Shown: positions 23,911 through 35,069 of the stretch, piece after piece
Layout of the letters: the number at the start of each line of letters is the position of its first letter
Numbering within the stretch: the first letter of the stretch is position 1
Source of the DNA: Adiantum capillus-veneris
Lineage: Eukaryota; Streptophyta; Polypodiopsida; Polypodiales; Pteridaceae
Direction: 5' to 3'
Length of the DNA stretch: 64,000 nucleotides
Assembly: GCA_014529385.2 (NCBI GenBank)
Contig: CM043946.1
Span: forward strand, 21,384,577 to 21,448,576
Notes under the pieces: model-generated
The model's input: the letters and a program-made list of their open reading frames with translations, nothing else
What the model was told of the DNA's origin: nothing
The model's database searches: none
Made by a program: the position numbers and the translations under genes

Positions 23911-24754
23911 TCATGGGTGAGGTGCATGAAAGAAGGGCGGTGGGGGGCCATGTGCTCTAGGAGGAAACAAAGGTCGTGCCAGGCAGTGCACCAAATGGTG
24001 GGGCAACTCCTCTAAATGGCGAAGGGTATGAACCATATGTGGGGGGGCTGTAGGTAGTGAAAGAGGCAATGGATCAACTCCGGATGGGACCTCAGATGCG
24101 GAGGCAATGAATGCACTGGAAGATGGTCCAGTTACACGCCATGCTAAAACTAGGGCCGCGAAAGTAGTATAAGGAGCTGCTACTGCCCCGCCCTGACTGT
24201 TGAGTGGTATCGAGAAAGGTAGCTCCAACGGATGAAGCTGCTATGTCACCTGCTTCGGATCCAACGGATGAAGCTGCTCTGTCACCTGCTTCGGATGCTC
24301 AGTTACCCGAGCTCTGTCACTCCTATGAAACATCAATGTCGAGCCTAAATCAAAAGGTAGGCGCTGAGATAGCTCTAGACAAGCACTGAAAACTGACCAA
24401 TCCTTCTCACAATTGATGCAATGCCTGCGTAGTAGTAAACATTGTGCTGCCAATGTCCCCATTCCTACAAAACAATCCAACACAGCATCTCCCATGTTTG
24501 TGAAGGTAACTAGTAGCCATCTACAAAACAACAAAAATCTTTATATTTGTTATACCTCTAATTTTATAGGAACATGAAGAAAAAACATCCAAAAAGTTTC
24601 TAGCACCTGGCAAAGGCTAGACTCCTCTCAACACCTCTACGATAAGGCCTGCCCATACGATCAAGACTCCACTGTGTGGAATTTGTACATGGTAGCTTCT
24701 CCCACAACATGTCATCATCTGCAGAGAAGCCACGTACATTTGCAGCAATCTCTC
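23911..24754 (-). pseudogene. ParB-methyltransferase gene, C-terminal exons (motif I of the methyltransferase)
   Basis: This is the 3' half of the gene split by the 24755-40898 retrotransposon. The exon ending at 24607 reads GFSADDDMLWEKL and GRPYRRGVERSLAFAR, followed by a GT donor. The last exon starts at 24520 after TTTTGTAG and reads WLLVTFTNMGDAVLDCFVGM, then a GT pair, CLLLRRHCINCEKDWSVFSA and LELSQRL. This matches the motif X-I-II layout of beta-class N4/N6 DNA methyltransferases (DPFxGxGT is usual; here DCFVGMGT). A 36-bp duplication (24225-24296) encodes repeated EQLHPLDPKQVT units, and a TAG at 24241-24243 lies in it. The frame then stays open to 23911, so the true stop is uncertain. 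Confidence 0.72.
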
Positions 24755-25260
24755 TGGAATTGGAGCTGATCTCTTCAGATAGCTAATTCCAGTGTTAGAA
24801 GATTTCAGCTACTGGTGATGTATTAGTTCAGACAGTAGACTGGATAGAGGAACAGAAATTGAACTGGAATTTATCTACTGGAATAAGAACCAGACTATGT
24901 ACTAGAATAATATTCAGATTCAGATTTAGATTCAGGGTATTGAATACAAAGTAAGTGTAACTGGAATATACTGCCGTGATTGGAATTATAGATGAAAGAT
25001 TACAATGAGTATGATGTGGCTTACAAACAGAAAGATAGAGTACAGCCGACAACAACTGCCAATGATTGACAACTCTACAAATGCCACCAAAATGCTAACC
25101 CGCTTATGTTCACGATTATGCTAACCTGATTACAATGTAATGGACCCTATTTATATGCCTTGGGTTTATCATGGTAATTACTGTAGTAATTACTGACTAA
25201 TTCACTGCATGTCTCATAAGAGAGAGTTCCCACTTAGTGAAACTGTCTCAGCCGTCTACA
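24755..25260 (-). repeat. 3' LTR of the 16-kb gypsy element
   Basis: 506 bp, collinear with 40414-40898 apart from small indels (for example an extra CAGATTCAGATT-like stretch near 24915). TG at the start and CA at the end on the plus strand. Confidence 0.93.
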
Positions 25261-25410
25261 TCCTTCCCTCCTTTCTTGAATTTTGGCAAGATTCCAAAAT
25301 TTTTGAAAAATTCCCCTGTCTGATTCTGGTTTGAAGTCGAAAACTCTATTGTGTGCTTTTGATGTTGGGGATTGGACTTGACCAATGATAGAGAACCAGC
25401 TGGAAGGGTT

Positions 25411-25536
25411 AGTGTAGAGCTCTCATCATCGACACAGACGGATATCAACCTTCCAGCTGAGAAGGAAAAGGTGAGTGTAGAGCTCTCATCGTCTACACAA
25501 ACCGATATCAACCTTCCAGCTCAGGAAGAAAAGCCG
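25411..25536 (-). repeat. 63-bp tandem repeat in the extra ORF (21-residue repeat)
   Basis: AGTGTAGAGCTCTCATC recurs at 25411 and 25474. On the minus strand the repeat encodes two copies of a segment containing ISVCVDDESSTLT. A 63-bp period preserves frame, so it may be a true protein repeat. Confidence 0.8.
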
Positions 25537-25697
25537 CCACTGAATTATGAGATGGAACTACCCAATATCCTTCCATTGAACCATCTTCCGTTTACCCTTA
25601 AGCCTAGATGGCGTCTGAGAAGTCCCAGTGCCAACATTCTGAATGAGTCGATAAATGGCCTCCTGCTCAAGCTGATCCCGCCTTTCTATGGTCATCT

Positions 25698-28600
25698 CTA
25701 CTTCATAAGGCGTAAGGGAATGATAGGTTTTGGTGTCAGGATCATAGAGCGTGTGTCTACCTTTGGTGATCCTAGATCTGGCCAGCTTGTGACAATGCAA
25801 AGCAGTATGGATCCATCCTTCTGGAGAGGCTGATTGGTTTTGACCCGAGCTTCAAAAAGAATCTCAGCCATCTCTCTATACTCTGGTGCTAGGCCCGCCT
25901 TAGCTACAATATCCTTTTCAGGCAATTTGAAGGACTCAACAGTAAGTTGTAGCAACTGATTAATGATCTTGGTCAGGCCCCTGATCTGAACCTTCCACTG
26001 ACCCATACACAATCGGATCCTCTGCATCTCTTCTTTCAGCTCGTGAATATCATTGAGTTGGAGAGCATCATTGAATAGTGTTTGCCAAGTTTTCCATTCC
26101 ACAGTCGATCGCTCATACCAATCGTGGAGCTCATCAATAATCTTGAATTATGTAAGGCGATGGACTGATTCTGGATGCTGAGGGTAAAGTGCTGGAAAAA
26201 ATCTTGGCAGTTCTGTCTCTCTTGCTGGGAAGGCATACAAGAGAACTGGAGAATCAGGCACGAATTCTAAAAAATTGAGAACAGCCTGGTTCTCTTGCTG
26301 CATCATTTTTCTAGTGATTCTCACTAGCTGAAATAGTTTGTGGAGAGCAGTTGCCTGTTCTCTGACTGACATTCTAGTCTGAGGTCCTTTACTAGTGGTT
26401 GTCTGATCTTCAAGAATGGTCCGCACTCTTTGACCCAAGACTCCTCTGGAAATTTGCATATACACCAAAACCTCTTTCAACTGTTCCCTAACCTCCTTCA
26501 TACATTTGTAGGTTGGTTTGTTTCCCAGCAGAAGTTCTAATTCAAGAGCGAGAGAGCGACAATCTGCAGTAGACTGTCTTTGCAAATGTGGGTTGGTCAC
26601 TCTCTCTTTAGCAGTGATTATCTATTCAGGGACCCTTTCCAGCAGCTGGACTGTGCTGGGATGCGCAGGTAAATGGCAAGTTTCTTGATCATGAAAAGCT
26701 ACTGATTTCCAGTGCTCCACCATTTCCCTGGTCCCAACATACAGTCTCTGAAAACGTTCCAGATCAGATAGGAGATCATCATCCTCCAGATATTGTCTGG
26801 TTATGGGATCATGTTGATGTCTCAATTGCCTGTTAAGGGTGATAAGCTGTAAGGAATGTTGTTGATCCTCTGTTGGTCCCTCATCCTTAACTTTTCTTTT
26901 CCCTTTAGCCTCCCTAATGAGCTAGGACTAATTTGCTGGCTAATTCCCAGTGTGACTGGGTTGTTGTTCTTCTGACTGCTGATTGCCCGACTTCTTCCCT
27001 TCATTCTAGCCTGGCTAGTTTGGCTGTGACTGACCTCCTTCAGTTGGACCTTGCCACCAATACCAAGTCTTGGAGGTGGATATGGAGGTGAGGCATCATC
27101 ATCATCATTAGTATGCACTTATTCTTGGTCATCCTCCTCCTTATCAGGTCCTTCTTCCTTATCCTCTTCTTCTTTTTTATCTTCTTCTGCTTCATCCAGG
27201 GAATTCTGCTACTCAATATAATCCAGGATTTCTTGATTCATCAGAGCACTATTATATTCAATCACTTTGTCCTACAAGTCACTTTGCATAGTCTCCATAA
27301 GAGACTTCAAGTTTTCCAGATCAAAGACAACGTTGCCTGCTGGATTTAAAATTTCAGCCAGGCTATTATAAATATATCTGTCAGTGAGGGAAGCCTTCAG
27401 ATCTGTATGGCGAAGTAGCAAGGAGTTGAAGTCAACTCTCTTCATTTTCAGCATTGTTTTAGCCCAATCTGCAGCTCTCTGCGCTTCATTCCTTTCTTCC
27501 TTCACAATCTGCATATCATACTCCGCCTTAGCTAACTTGCTTTTTAATAGCTCAATAGCCCTGTCTGCGCTTCATTCCTTTCTTCCTTCACAATCTGCAT
27601 ATCATACTCCGCCTTAGCTAACTTGCTTTTTAATAGCTCAATAGCCCTGTCTGAATGAGCTTCAAGTAGCCTATGGCACAGATTCTCCTCGTCTCGTGCT
27701 GTCTTCAGCTTCTGAATCTGGTCTTTAGCTTTCTTCAAGTCGGCTTTAGCCTTATTCAATTCATCTTCTGACCCTACAGCATCCAGCATTTGTCCCATAC
27801 AGTGGATAATAGTGTTACATGAAGATTGGATGAGGACTGAACATCCATCCTTAACTGTGTCTGGGTCAAAATTAGTGGGCTCATACACTGTAACTGGAGC
27901 CATATAGGGTAAGGCTGCATAATCAGCTTTCTGTAGAAAGAGACGCCCTTTCAGTGGATGGGTCTGCATCTGCTGCAACCCATCCTTCTTTACCAGGTGC
28001 AAAGCTTCTTCATTATTTGGAATAGAGACACCACCCAGTAAAGTTGGAGATGTTGGACCTTTACCTTTGTCCAGTTGACCTTTACCCTTGTCCAATTGTT
28101 CTTTGTCCACAGTCGACTATTCTGCTATCTTCTCAGAAGTCGCTGCTTTTGCCTGATCTTTGCTAGTACCAGTAGCGACTGTAATCTATCCTACTGACTG
28201 GTTGACCTCAGTATTCTGAGCAGTTTGTTTGTCAACTTGTCTAACTATAGCCTTTTCAGTAGTCAAAGTTTTGACTTGACTCTCTATCTGCTTCAGAAAA
28301 GCACTGCTCTTCGTCAGTGTCGTCTTCGGTTTCTTCGACTGTCAGCCTGATCTTGGGTGGCCTTCCTTTTCAGACCAGTTGGAGTGGTCTAACTGTCCGT
28401 GGCTTCTTCATCTGAAGACAAATCAATATTCTTGGATTCTGGAACTAGCTTCTCACTCCAATCCATTTTAACCTGGCCATGAGCATCTTGAGCAGTGGCC
28501 CAATATAAAAATTGCCAAACATACCAAGCTTTAAAAACACTTTGAGACTTTACCTTGGCAGTTTGTTGAAGCACGTTCTGTGACAGGATCTGACAAAGGT

Positions 28601-29478
28601 TGATAGAGACCTTTGAATCCAATGTCTTGGCCAGCAGCATAGCAAAAACTTTCTTAGACACATATGGTGGATTGTTTTTAAGACTCACTGCTTCTGCTAC
28701 AAACCTGTAAGCAGTAGAAGCTTCCAGTCCTGCCACTAGAATCCCTTGACCACTGGCTTTTCTCTTGCGCTTAGCAGCTTCATCCTCCTTTAGGACTATA
28801 CTAATCAGCTGTGGGGTTGCCACAGACGGCTTGGGCTCGTTGGGCATCCGAAATGCAAAAGCTATGTCTTCTGGTGTAGCAAACACCTTTTTACCATACA
28901 CCATGGCACTGCCATCTTCAGCATCGAAATTCAAGAACCTTCTTTATGATGGCTACGTCAAAAGTGATTCTTGTAGCTTGCAGAATGACTCGTAGATCCC
29001 ATAGTTGCAGCAAAGCCATAGCTTGGTCAGAGAATACGTAGCACTGAATCTTGCTGTAAGGGATGATGGGAAGGCTTGTCTTTGCAGCAGTGACGATGGC
29101 TTGGGTTTCCTCAAGAGATTCTTGCATCTTGTCTGAACGCTTCTTCCTACCCATACACTCTGAAGACGATGAAACAGGCGAGGAAGAGGAAGACTTTACT
29201 TCAAAGCCGTACCCAGGTGTTGTTGGCAAAGCTAGTCGACAGCTGACTGTCTCCTCAGAAGACGAAGTCTGCGGCTGTAGCAAAGATACCTTAGAGCTTG
29301 GCGATGGCGAATGAACAACGGGAGGAAATTGTCGTGCAGGAGATTTGTGAGGAAAAATTCCGACTCTCCTTATTGTTACACGCGTTCGTGCCATAAAAGC
29401 TCCACCACTCACCGCTCCTAAACTTGTGTGTGCCGCTGCTGTCGTGGCAGACATGCATTGGACAAGACTTCTACCCAT
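25698..29478 (-). pseudogene. Additional 3' ORF region of the gypsy element, function unknown
   Basis: Sense-strand ORFs fill the space between integrase and the 3' LTR: 28918-29478 (Ser/Pro-rich N-terminus), 28389-28934 (YGKKVFATPEDIAFAFRMP and a Lys/Arg-rich patch), 27544-28110 (coiled-coil-like, heptad-rich with DLKKAKDQIQKLKTARDEE), 26822-27118, 26148-26825 and 25698-26102. They join as one long frame broken by several indels. The position is that of env-like or accessory ORFs of plant gypsy elements, but I see no signal peptide or membrane span. The YGKKV...PEDIA stretch faintly resembles plant transposon-associated domains. I do not assign a function. Confidence 0.55.
27481..27652. repeat. 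86-bp tandem duplication that breaks the extra ORF
   Basis: GCGCTTCATTCCTTTCTTCC occurs at 27481 and 27567. The copies are near-identical through GCCCTGTCTG. Since 86 is not a multiple of three, the duplication shifts the frame, which is why the coiled-coil ORF ends near 27544 and restarts. Confidence 0.93.
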
Positions 29479-29682
29479 ACTTGAAATGATTACTATTGGC
29501 GTTCCATCTGACCGTTGAGAATTTAAGAATTGAAAAGTGTGTGCCCACTGATATTAGACTGCTTCTCAGTCTGGCTTAATCACACTGGTACTGATCCTGA
29601 GATCAGTCTGCTTTGGTTCTACTAGCACTGGTTCTGAAACTGGGAATGGTTGCACATGAAAAAGCCCAAAAATATCTGATTC

Positions 29683-29925
29683 TCATATCTCTTGATCTTG
29701 AGTTCCTAATCCCCTAGTTCCTTGTTCCTGGCCAGACTCTCTAGCTTCTGAATAGTAGAGCTTGATCTTTGCACCATTATATACTCCTGGCAACAATAAT
29801 CCAGATAGATCTTTCAGTCTTACTGTACCATTGGAGAAGACCCAGTCTACCTCAAATGGTCCTGCCCAAGCAATCTTCAGGTTTGGCTTCTTCGGGCCCA
29901 ATCTGGACTGATAGAGAAGCACCAA
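29683..29925 (-). pseudogene. Gypsy integrase C-terminus
   Basis: In frame with the integrase ORF above it, separated by one TGA at ~29942-29946 where CGA is likely ancestral. Contains VLLYQSRLGPKKPNLKIAWA, GPFEVDWVFSNGTVRLKDL: the GPF/Y-type DNA-binding tail. It ends in a Gln/Glu-rich stretch. Confidence 0.8.
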
Positions 29926-29943
29926 ATCTCCTTTTTGAAATTC

Positions 29944-31428
29944 TCAAACCTTAATTTGGTGATCATGCCAGTGCTTCCTTCGTTGCTGAACAATTTCTTG
30001 TTCCAACATAGCCCGTTGCCTGAGTTCATCTAACTGCATAAGTTCATCTAGGCACTTTTTCAGATTGTGGTTGAAGTCTAAGCCATATTTCACAGCCATT
30101 CTTAGACTTGGGATAACAAACTCCATAGGAACCACAGCTTCAGTGCCATACACCATTCTGAATGGTTTCAACCCAGTAGTGACCTTGTAAGCTATTCTAT
30201 ACGCCCATAAAGTAGTCTGGAGTTTCAAATCCCACTCATATGGCTTCTTCTGCACAACCTTAGTGAGAATAGTCTTGATTGTCTTGTTACTACTTTCAGC
30301 CTGTCCATTACATCTGGGATAATAAGGAGTAGATTTCCTATGCTTGACTGAAAGTATATCCAATAAAATTTCCATGGTGTCATTGATAAAATGTGTTCCT
30401 TGGTCTGACACAATCTCTACCGGACATCCATATCGACAGACAATATTCTCAAATAGAAACCTTGCAGTTGACTTGGCTGTGTTGTCCGAAAGAGCCTTAG
30501 CTTCAACCCACTTAGTGACATAACAAGTAGTTATTACTATGTACTTGTTCTTCCTGAAGGTAACCTTCTTAAAAGGTCCCATAAAATCTAAACCCCATTT
30601 CATGAGCACACCCAGTGGTTGTACTGCCGTTATAGGAGTCATATTTGTAGTTGTAGGTCTACCCATTCTTTGGCATATGTCACAAGTTTTACAAAAACTT
30701 CTAACATCAGCAATTAGTGTTTGCCACCACAGACCAGCTTGCAGAATCTTCTTGTAGGTAACTTCATTGGAAAAATATCCACCAGATTCGCCATTATGTG
30801 CTTCTGAAATAACTTGCATTCTCCCTTCCATAGGCACACAACGCCGAAGTATACCATCAACACCTAATTGATAGAGTGACCCTCCGATGATAGTAAACTT
30901 CAAGCTTTTGATGACCAAAGCTTTCTTCTGGTTCTGCTTCCAGTCCTCTGGGAAAGCACCTTGGGAAAGAAACTGATAAACATCATACCATTCAGGGTCA
31001 ACTGATTCTCTTGCTTCCAGCTGAAATAAGTCAGCGTCCACTGGTTCGTCCCTCAAGGGTACTTCTGAATAACCATCTATACTTCTGGACAGAAAATCAG
31101 CTCCACAGTGATTCTTGCCAGGCTTATGAAAAATTCTGAATTCAAACTCCATTAGGAACATCATCCACCGTATCAGCCTGCCTTGAATAATGAATTTATT
31201 AATCAAGAACAGAAGAGCCTGATGGTCCACATAAAAATGGAACAATTTTCCTAACAGGTAATGCCTGAACTTTGTAGCGTTGAAAACCATTCGAAGGGCT
31301 TCTCGCTCAGTGGTTGTATAACCTTGTTCAGCTTGACTGAATCTGCGACTGGCAAAATAAACAGGATAATCAGTCCTTCCGTCTGGCTGAGCCAATATCG
31401 CCCCCATTGCCAGTCCTGAAGCGTCCAC
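29944..31428 (-). CDS. Gypsy RNase H and integrase (open 494-codon segment)
   Basis: The segment opens in RNase H (MDASGLAMGAILAQPDG, TTTEREALRMVFNATKFRHY, FYVDHQALLFLINK, HCGADFLSRS). The integrase follows: H-H-C-C domain (EAHNGESGGYFSNEVTYKKI, CKTCDICQRMG), DDE core (LDFMGPFKK, VSDQGTHFINDTMEI, RCNGQAESSNKTIK) and the post-core region. All catalytic acids are visible. The start Met is not a real start: it lies inside the polyprotein, whose upstream RT part has stops and the nested insertion. This is the best-preserved part of the element. Confidence 0.9.
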   Translation of the reverse strand: MDASGLAMGAILAQPDGRTDYPVYFASRRFSQAEQGYTTTEREALRMVFNATKFRHYLLGKLFHFYVDHQALLFLINKFIIQGRLIRWMMFLMEFEFRIFHKPGKNHCGADFLSRSIDGYSEVPLRDEPVDADLFQLEARESVDPEWYDVYQFLSQGAFPEDWKQNQKKALVIKSLKFTIIGGSLYQLGVDGILRRCVPMEGRMQVISEAHNGESGGYFSNEVTYKKILQAGLWWQTLIADVRSFCKTCDICQRMGRPTTTNMTPITAVQPLGVLMKWGLDFMGPFKKVTFRKNKYIVITTCYVTKWVEAKALSDNTAKSTARFLFENIVCRYGCPVEIVSDQGTHFINDTMEILLDILSVKHRKSTPYYPRCNGQAESSNKTIKTILTKVVQKKPYEWDLKLQTTLWAYRIAYKVTTGLKPFRMVYGTEAVVPMEFVIPSLRMAVKYGLDFNHNLKKCLDELMQLDELRQRAMLEQEIVQQRRKHWHDHQIKV

Positions 31429-31569
31429 ATGTACATGGAAAATAACATCCCAGTTTGGTTGCCTAAGGACTGGTTTACTGATAATGGCCTTTTTCAGATT
31501 CTGAAAGCTCTCCTCACATTTAGCAGTCCAATTGAACTTACTGGTCTTCTTTGTGAGCTCGTATAATGG

Positions 31570-32090
31570 TCATGCTTGAGAAGCAAACTTATGCACAAAC
31601 CTTCTATAGAAGTTAACATAACCTAGGAAAGAGCTTAGCTCAGATGCATTTCTGGGTGCTTTAGCTTGTTGAACACACTGGATTTTATCATTGGCCATTT
31701 CTATTCCATTTCCGAAAACCACATGTCCCAGTAACGATCCCTTCCAGACTAGGAAAACGGATTTAAATGGATTCAAACAAATCCGCTTCTCCTTACAGCG
31801 TTTGAAAACCATTTCTAGGAATAGTAGGTGTTGTTCCTCATCTAAATATACAGTAAATTCATCCATAAAGATGGCTAGGAACCGATGAAGGAACTCATTA
31901 AAAATTTTCATCATACTCCATTGAAAGGTAGCTGGTGCATTGCACAGGCCAAAAGGCATCACTAGATACATGAAAGCTCCCCACTTGGTGATGAAAATGG
32001 TCTTCGCGCTATCTTTGGGAGCGATCTGTAACTAGTTATAGCCACTGTAACCATCCATAAAGCTATACATTTCATATCCTGTGATATCAT
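31570..32090 (-). pseudogene. Gypsy reverse transcriptase, C-terminal half
   Basis: After the nested element the frame resumes with NDITGYEMYSFMDGYSGYN, a stop, LQIAPKDSAKTIF, then MPFGLCNAPATFQ and the catalytic box FMDEF, where the second Asp of FMDD has become Glu. Thumb motifs follow (CLNPFKSVFLVWKGSLLGH, SFLGYVNFYRRFVHKFA). Stops occur after GYN and at 31570-31572, both explained by C-to-T changes (CAA, CGA). About 30 residues expected between the two RT halves are missing. Confidence 0.85.
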
Positions 32091-33643
32091 TGATGCATGG
32101 TTTTTAGGACCCCTTCTGAAGATGCAATAAAGGCACAGTCAGTTGTTGGGGAGATGAGGATACTCTAGTCCAAGGGATCTTGAAAGAGAAGAAAAATCTA
32201 CTTCACAAGCACCAAAGAGTAAAAAGTGCCATGGACAGAAGATACGTGGGAACGAGCTCTTATGCATGCCTACAACCTATATCTTACAGAATAGCCCATT
32301 CTAGGTGTGAATTTCTAGTGAAATTTACACAAGGATGTTCGTGTGGACTCACAGCACAGCATACTCCGTTTTCACTTTTTTACCGACAGTAAATATTTTT
32401 TACCTACAGTAAATATTTTTCACCTACATGGTAAATACAAATCACTTTTTACCTACAGTAACTTTTTTTTACCCATGGTAAATATTTTTTACTGCACCAT
32501 AAGTATTTGGTAGGTAACAGTTCACTGTTACTAGAAGCAGTGATTGGGCATCAACAATGCAGTTACAGGAGGAGAAAAGGGGAAAATCTTATGGTAAAGG
32601 TGAGTCAACAGGGATAAAGACTTTTGGGTTGAAAAGAGACATGCTGATTTTTTCAAAGAACACATGTCAAAAGAAGCCATGGTTGAGGATTTTTTGAGAA
32701 TTTGATATTCAGGAGGACCCAGCAGGTCCCCCCCTGACATGTGCAGAACCTCCAGTTTCAACAGCCACCTTACCTGCTCTTAAATTCTGGTCAAGGCCTT
32801 ATCCCCATGTGTCACAATCAGAAAAATCAGCATTTACCCTCCCCTCTCACATCACTCTAGAGAATATCTTGATGGTGACATATCAGGTGACCTCAATCTG
32901 TTGACCACCCTAAGCAAAAAGTAACCCCAATCAGCGGATTTAAGCATGTTTATCCCTAATCCTAAACCCTCTCAGAAACCTATATAAGGAGGCCTTCTCT
33001 CACTCAAAACCAACACTTCACCCACTTCACCAAGCAACGAAGCTATGACGACATTGCTCACAACGAGGAGCTATGGATGGAGCTCTACTCTCTCTCAGGC
33101 TCTCTCTCTTTCCCTCTAGTATGCTACATTACTAGCCCTAAAACCTAAATAAGGAGTCTTCTCTCATGCTCCATGGCCACCATCCTCGCCATCATTCTCT
33201 AAGGTATTGATGTGTTGCTAGTAGGATCATACCTACTTGTTGGGTTGATTGTTTTTGACAAGGGATTATGCCATCCTTGGCTTGCTTCTCTATATCCTTG
33301 TTATGTATGATCAGATGCCGTTGTATTGTTAAGCTGATGTTGTGTATATATATGCTACATAAGGTCCCTAAGCTTCGTTTCTATGTGTTTTGCCATATGT
33401 TTTGATGCCATCATAATGCCAGAAGTCTCACTTGCCTATGTGCACTATGTGTGAGGTCCCTAAACCTCTTAATTTAGGGTGGTGCCCCCTTTGTTTGTTC
33501 TTTGCTTGTTTGCATGAGGCATGGTTTGTGGAGTGTGCACGAGTACAGAGGCCACCCGATTGCACTGCTCTTTTTCCCGCTATCAATCATCAAGCAACAT
33601 GTCAGCAAAAGTCAATAGAAATGGATCTTTGATAGTTTGGGCG
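32091..33643 (+). repeat. 5' LTR of the nested element
   Basis: Begins TGATGCATGG and shares sequence with 35528-37099 up to TTTGGGCG. It contains a run of TTTTTACC(T)ACAGTAAATA-type short repeats (32376-32500), a TATATAA box, and leader sequence with CACTTCACCCACTTCACC. The exact inner boundary could be a few bases earlier, since TTTGGGCG may partly belong to the PBS or the host. Confidence 0.88.
32981..32987 (+). promoter_or_regulatory. TATA box of the nested LTR
   Basis: TATATAA sits inside CCTATATAAGGAGGCC, followed ~30 bp later by a C/A-rich leader (CACTTCACCCACTTCACC). The same box occurs at 36437-36443 in the 3' LTR. Typical RNA polymerase II core promoter placement within U3. Confidence 0.7.
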
Positions 33644-34794
33644 AGCAAGGACCAAAGATTTCATGGCAGCAACTCCTCCACCTTTCCCCAAAGATGCGTA
33701 GAACCTGGTCTAAGATGGTCAGCACCAGAATGGCTAAGGCAAAGTCAGTTGGGTCTATTAGTGCAAGAGGCATGAAGGATATCGTGCCAGTCATTGATGC
33801 AGAGATTAAGAGTCAGCGAGTCTCCAATGTGTACGTAGATGGTGGAGCCAAGATTTGTGTTATGACAGAGAAATTAATGCACAGGTTGGGTTTGGAAGTA
33901 AACGAGCAAACTTCCTTACAAGCTAAGATGGAAAATAATGTAAGGGTGGCTTGTGTGGGAAAGGTTAATGGAGTGAAGGTTTCAGCTTTTGGTGTGGCAA
34001 TCTCAATTGATGCTTATGTGATCCCAACTAAGGGGGAGGGCTATCCGCTAATCCTTGGAAGACCTTGGCTTATGGCTATGAAAGCTAGGCAAGATTGGGA
34101 GACAGGTTCCCTTGAGTTGCGACCAAATCATAAGGTAGGTGGCAAGCAACAAAAAATTGTGTATGACATGAAGCAGGGTAGACAACAAGACCTAGAGATG
34201 GAGACTTCTATGGATGAATGGAGCAGAAGCAGCTGCTCTTCATCTGAGGATGAGTCATCTGAGGAGGATGCTAGCTCTTTGGAAGTCATGGGTGTAATAC
34301 TGCGAAACCTAGAAGGAGAAGGTGGTCAAGACTCTCTAAACAAGGAAGAAGCCACAGGCTTAGCGGAGATGCTAGCTAAGGACCTACTAGAAGAAGAGAG
34401 AGAACCCTATTTGCAGGTACTAAAGAAGCATGCTGGCCTCTTTATAACTGATTACGAGCACATTAAAGGAGTGACGGTAACCCAACACCATATCCAATTA
34501 AAGGAAGGTGCCGTCAACCTTGTTGGTGATGAGGTATTTGCACAGGTTGAAGCTCTAGTAGGTCATGTTTCTGAGTATAAAGAGATGGTTGTGGAGACGT
34601 TTACAGAGGGTTTGGATACAGGTTTGAAAAGTGATCAGGTTTGCTGGGCTATGCAGCAAGTGGAGGCAAATGGCAGGGTCTTGCTATGTTATGTGATGCT
34701 ATGGATACATGTGTTATTGGAGGTTGCTTTACATATATTTTTGTGTCAATGGCGAGGTTTTTTGAAGTGGACTATACCATGGAGGGTTCTCTAG
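33637..34794 (+). CDS. Retropepsin-like protein of the nested element
   Basis: 385 codons. Residues ~45-150 form a retropepsin-like domain: VSNVYVDGGAKICVMTEKLM (Asp-Gly-Gly in place of Asp-Thr/Ser-Gly), a middle segment with AISIDAYVIP, and GYPLILGRPWLMAMKA, matching the usual (I)LGRPWL motif after the flap. A Ser/Glu-rich acidic stretch follows (~203-225), then HAGLFITDYEHIKGV, which resembles the linker before RT in gypsy pol. The RT itself is absent. The ORF starts at the LTR boundary, so the true start may be an ATG further in. It may be a non-catalytic remnant. Confidence 0.7.
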   Translation: MGEQGPKISWQQLLHLSPKMRRTWSKMVSTRMAKAKSVGSISARGMKDIVPVIDAEIKSQRVSNVYVDGGAKICVMTEKLMHRLGLEVNEQTSLQAKMENNVRVACVGKVNGVKVSAFGVAISIDAYVIPTKGEGYPLILGRPWLMAMKARQDWETGSLELRPNHKVGGKQQKIVYDMKQGRQQDLEMETSMDEWSRSSCSSSEDESSEEDASSLEVMGVILRNLEGEGGQDSLNKEEATGLAEMLAKDLLEEEREPYLQVLKKHAGLFITDYEHIKGVTVTQHHIQLKEGAVNLVGDEVFAQVEALVGHVSEYKEMVVETFTEGLDTGLKSDQVCWAMQQVEANGRVLLCYVMLWIHVLLEVALHIFLCQWRGFLKWTIPWRVL

Positions 34795-35069
34795 CAGATG
34801 GTAGGATAGCTGCTTATGATTCAGGTTTCTCAAGTGATGGCAAGTATGCTTATAGTGGACACGAAGGATTATGGATCCAGGGTGACGAAGCTCCGTGCTA
34901 TAAAGAGCTGGACGGGTGGCCTGTCTATTGGCCTACAAGTGCAAAGGAAGGCTTGGATATACATGTTTTACAGGTTGATGGCAATGAGAAATGCTTTACT
35001 TTTGATCCAGGTGGATTCTACACCATGCGTGGGGGAGCTTTGAGCTTTCCATTTGACCCTGGAGGGTGA
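34641..35069 (+). CDS. Second ORF of the nested element, unknown
   Basis: 142 codons overlapping the 3' end of the retropepsin ORF in another frame. Trp/Gly/Asp-rich (for example SSDGKYAYSGHEGLWIQGDE, GWPVYWPTSAKEGLD) and ends FPFDPGG. I recognise no family. The overlap may reflect a frameshift, with this frame being the original continuation, since the first ORF's last 40 residues look non-coding. Confidence 0.4.
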   Translation: MLGYAASGGKWQGLAMLCDAMDTCVIGGCFTYIFVSMARFFEVDYTMEGSLADGRIAAYDSGFSSDGKYAYSGHEGLWIQGDEAPCYKELDGWPVYWPTSAKEGLDIHVLQVDGNEKCFTFDPGGFYTMRGGALSFPFDPGG

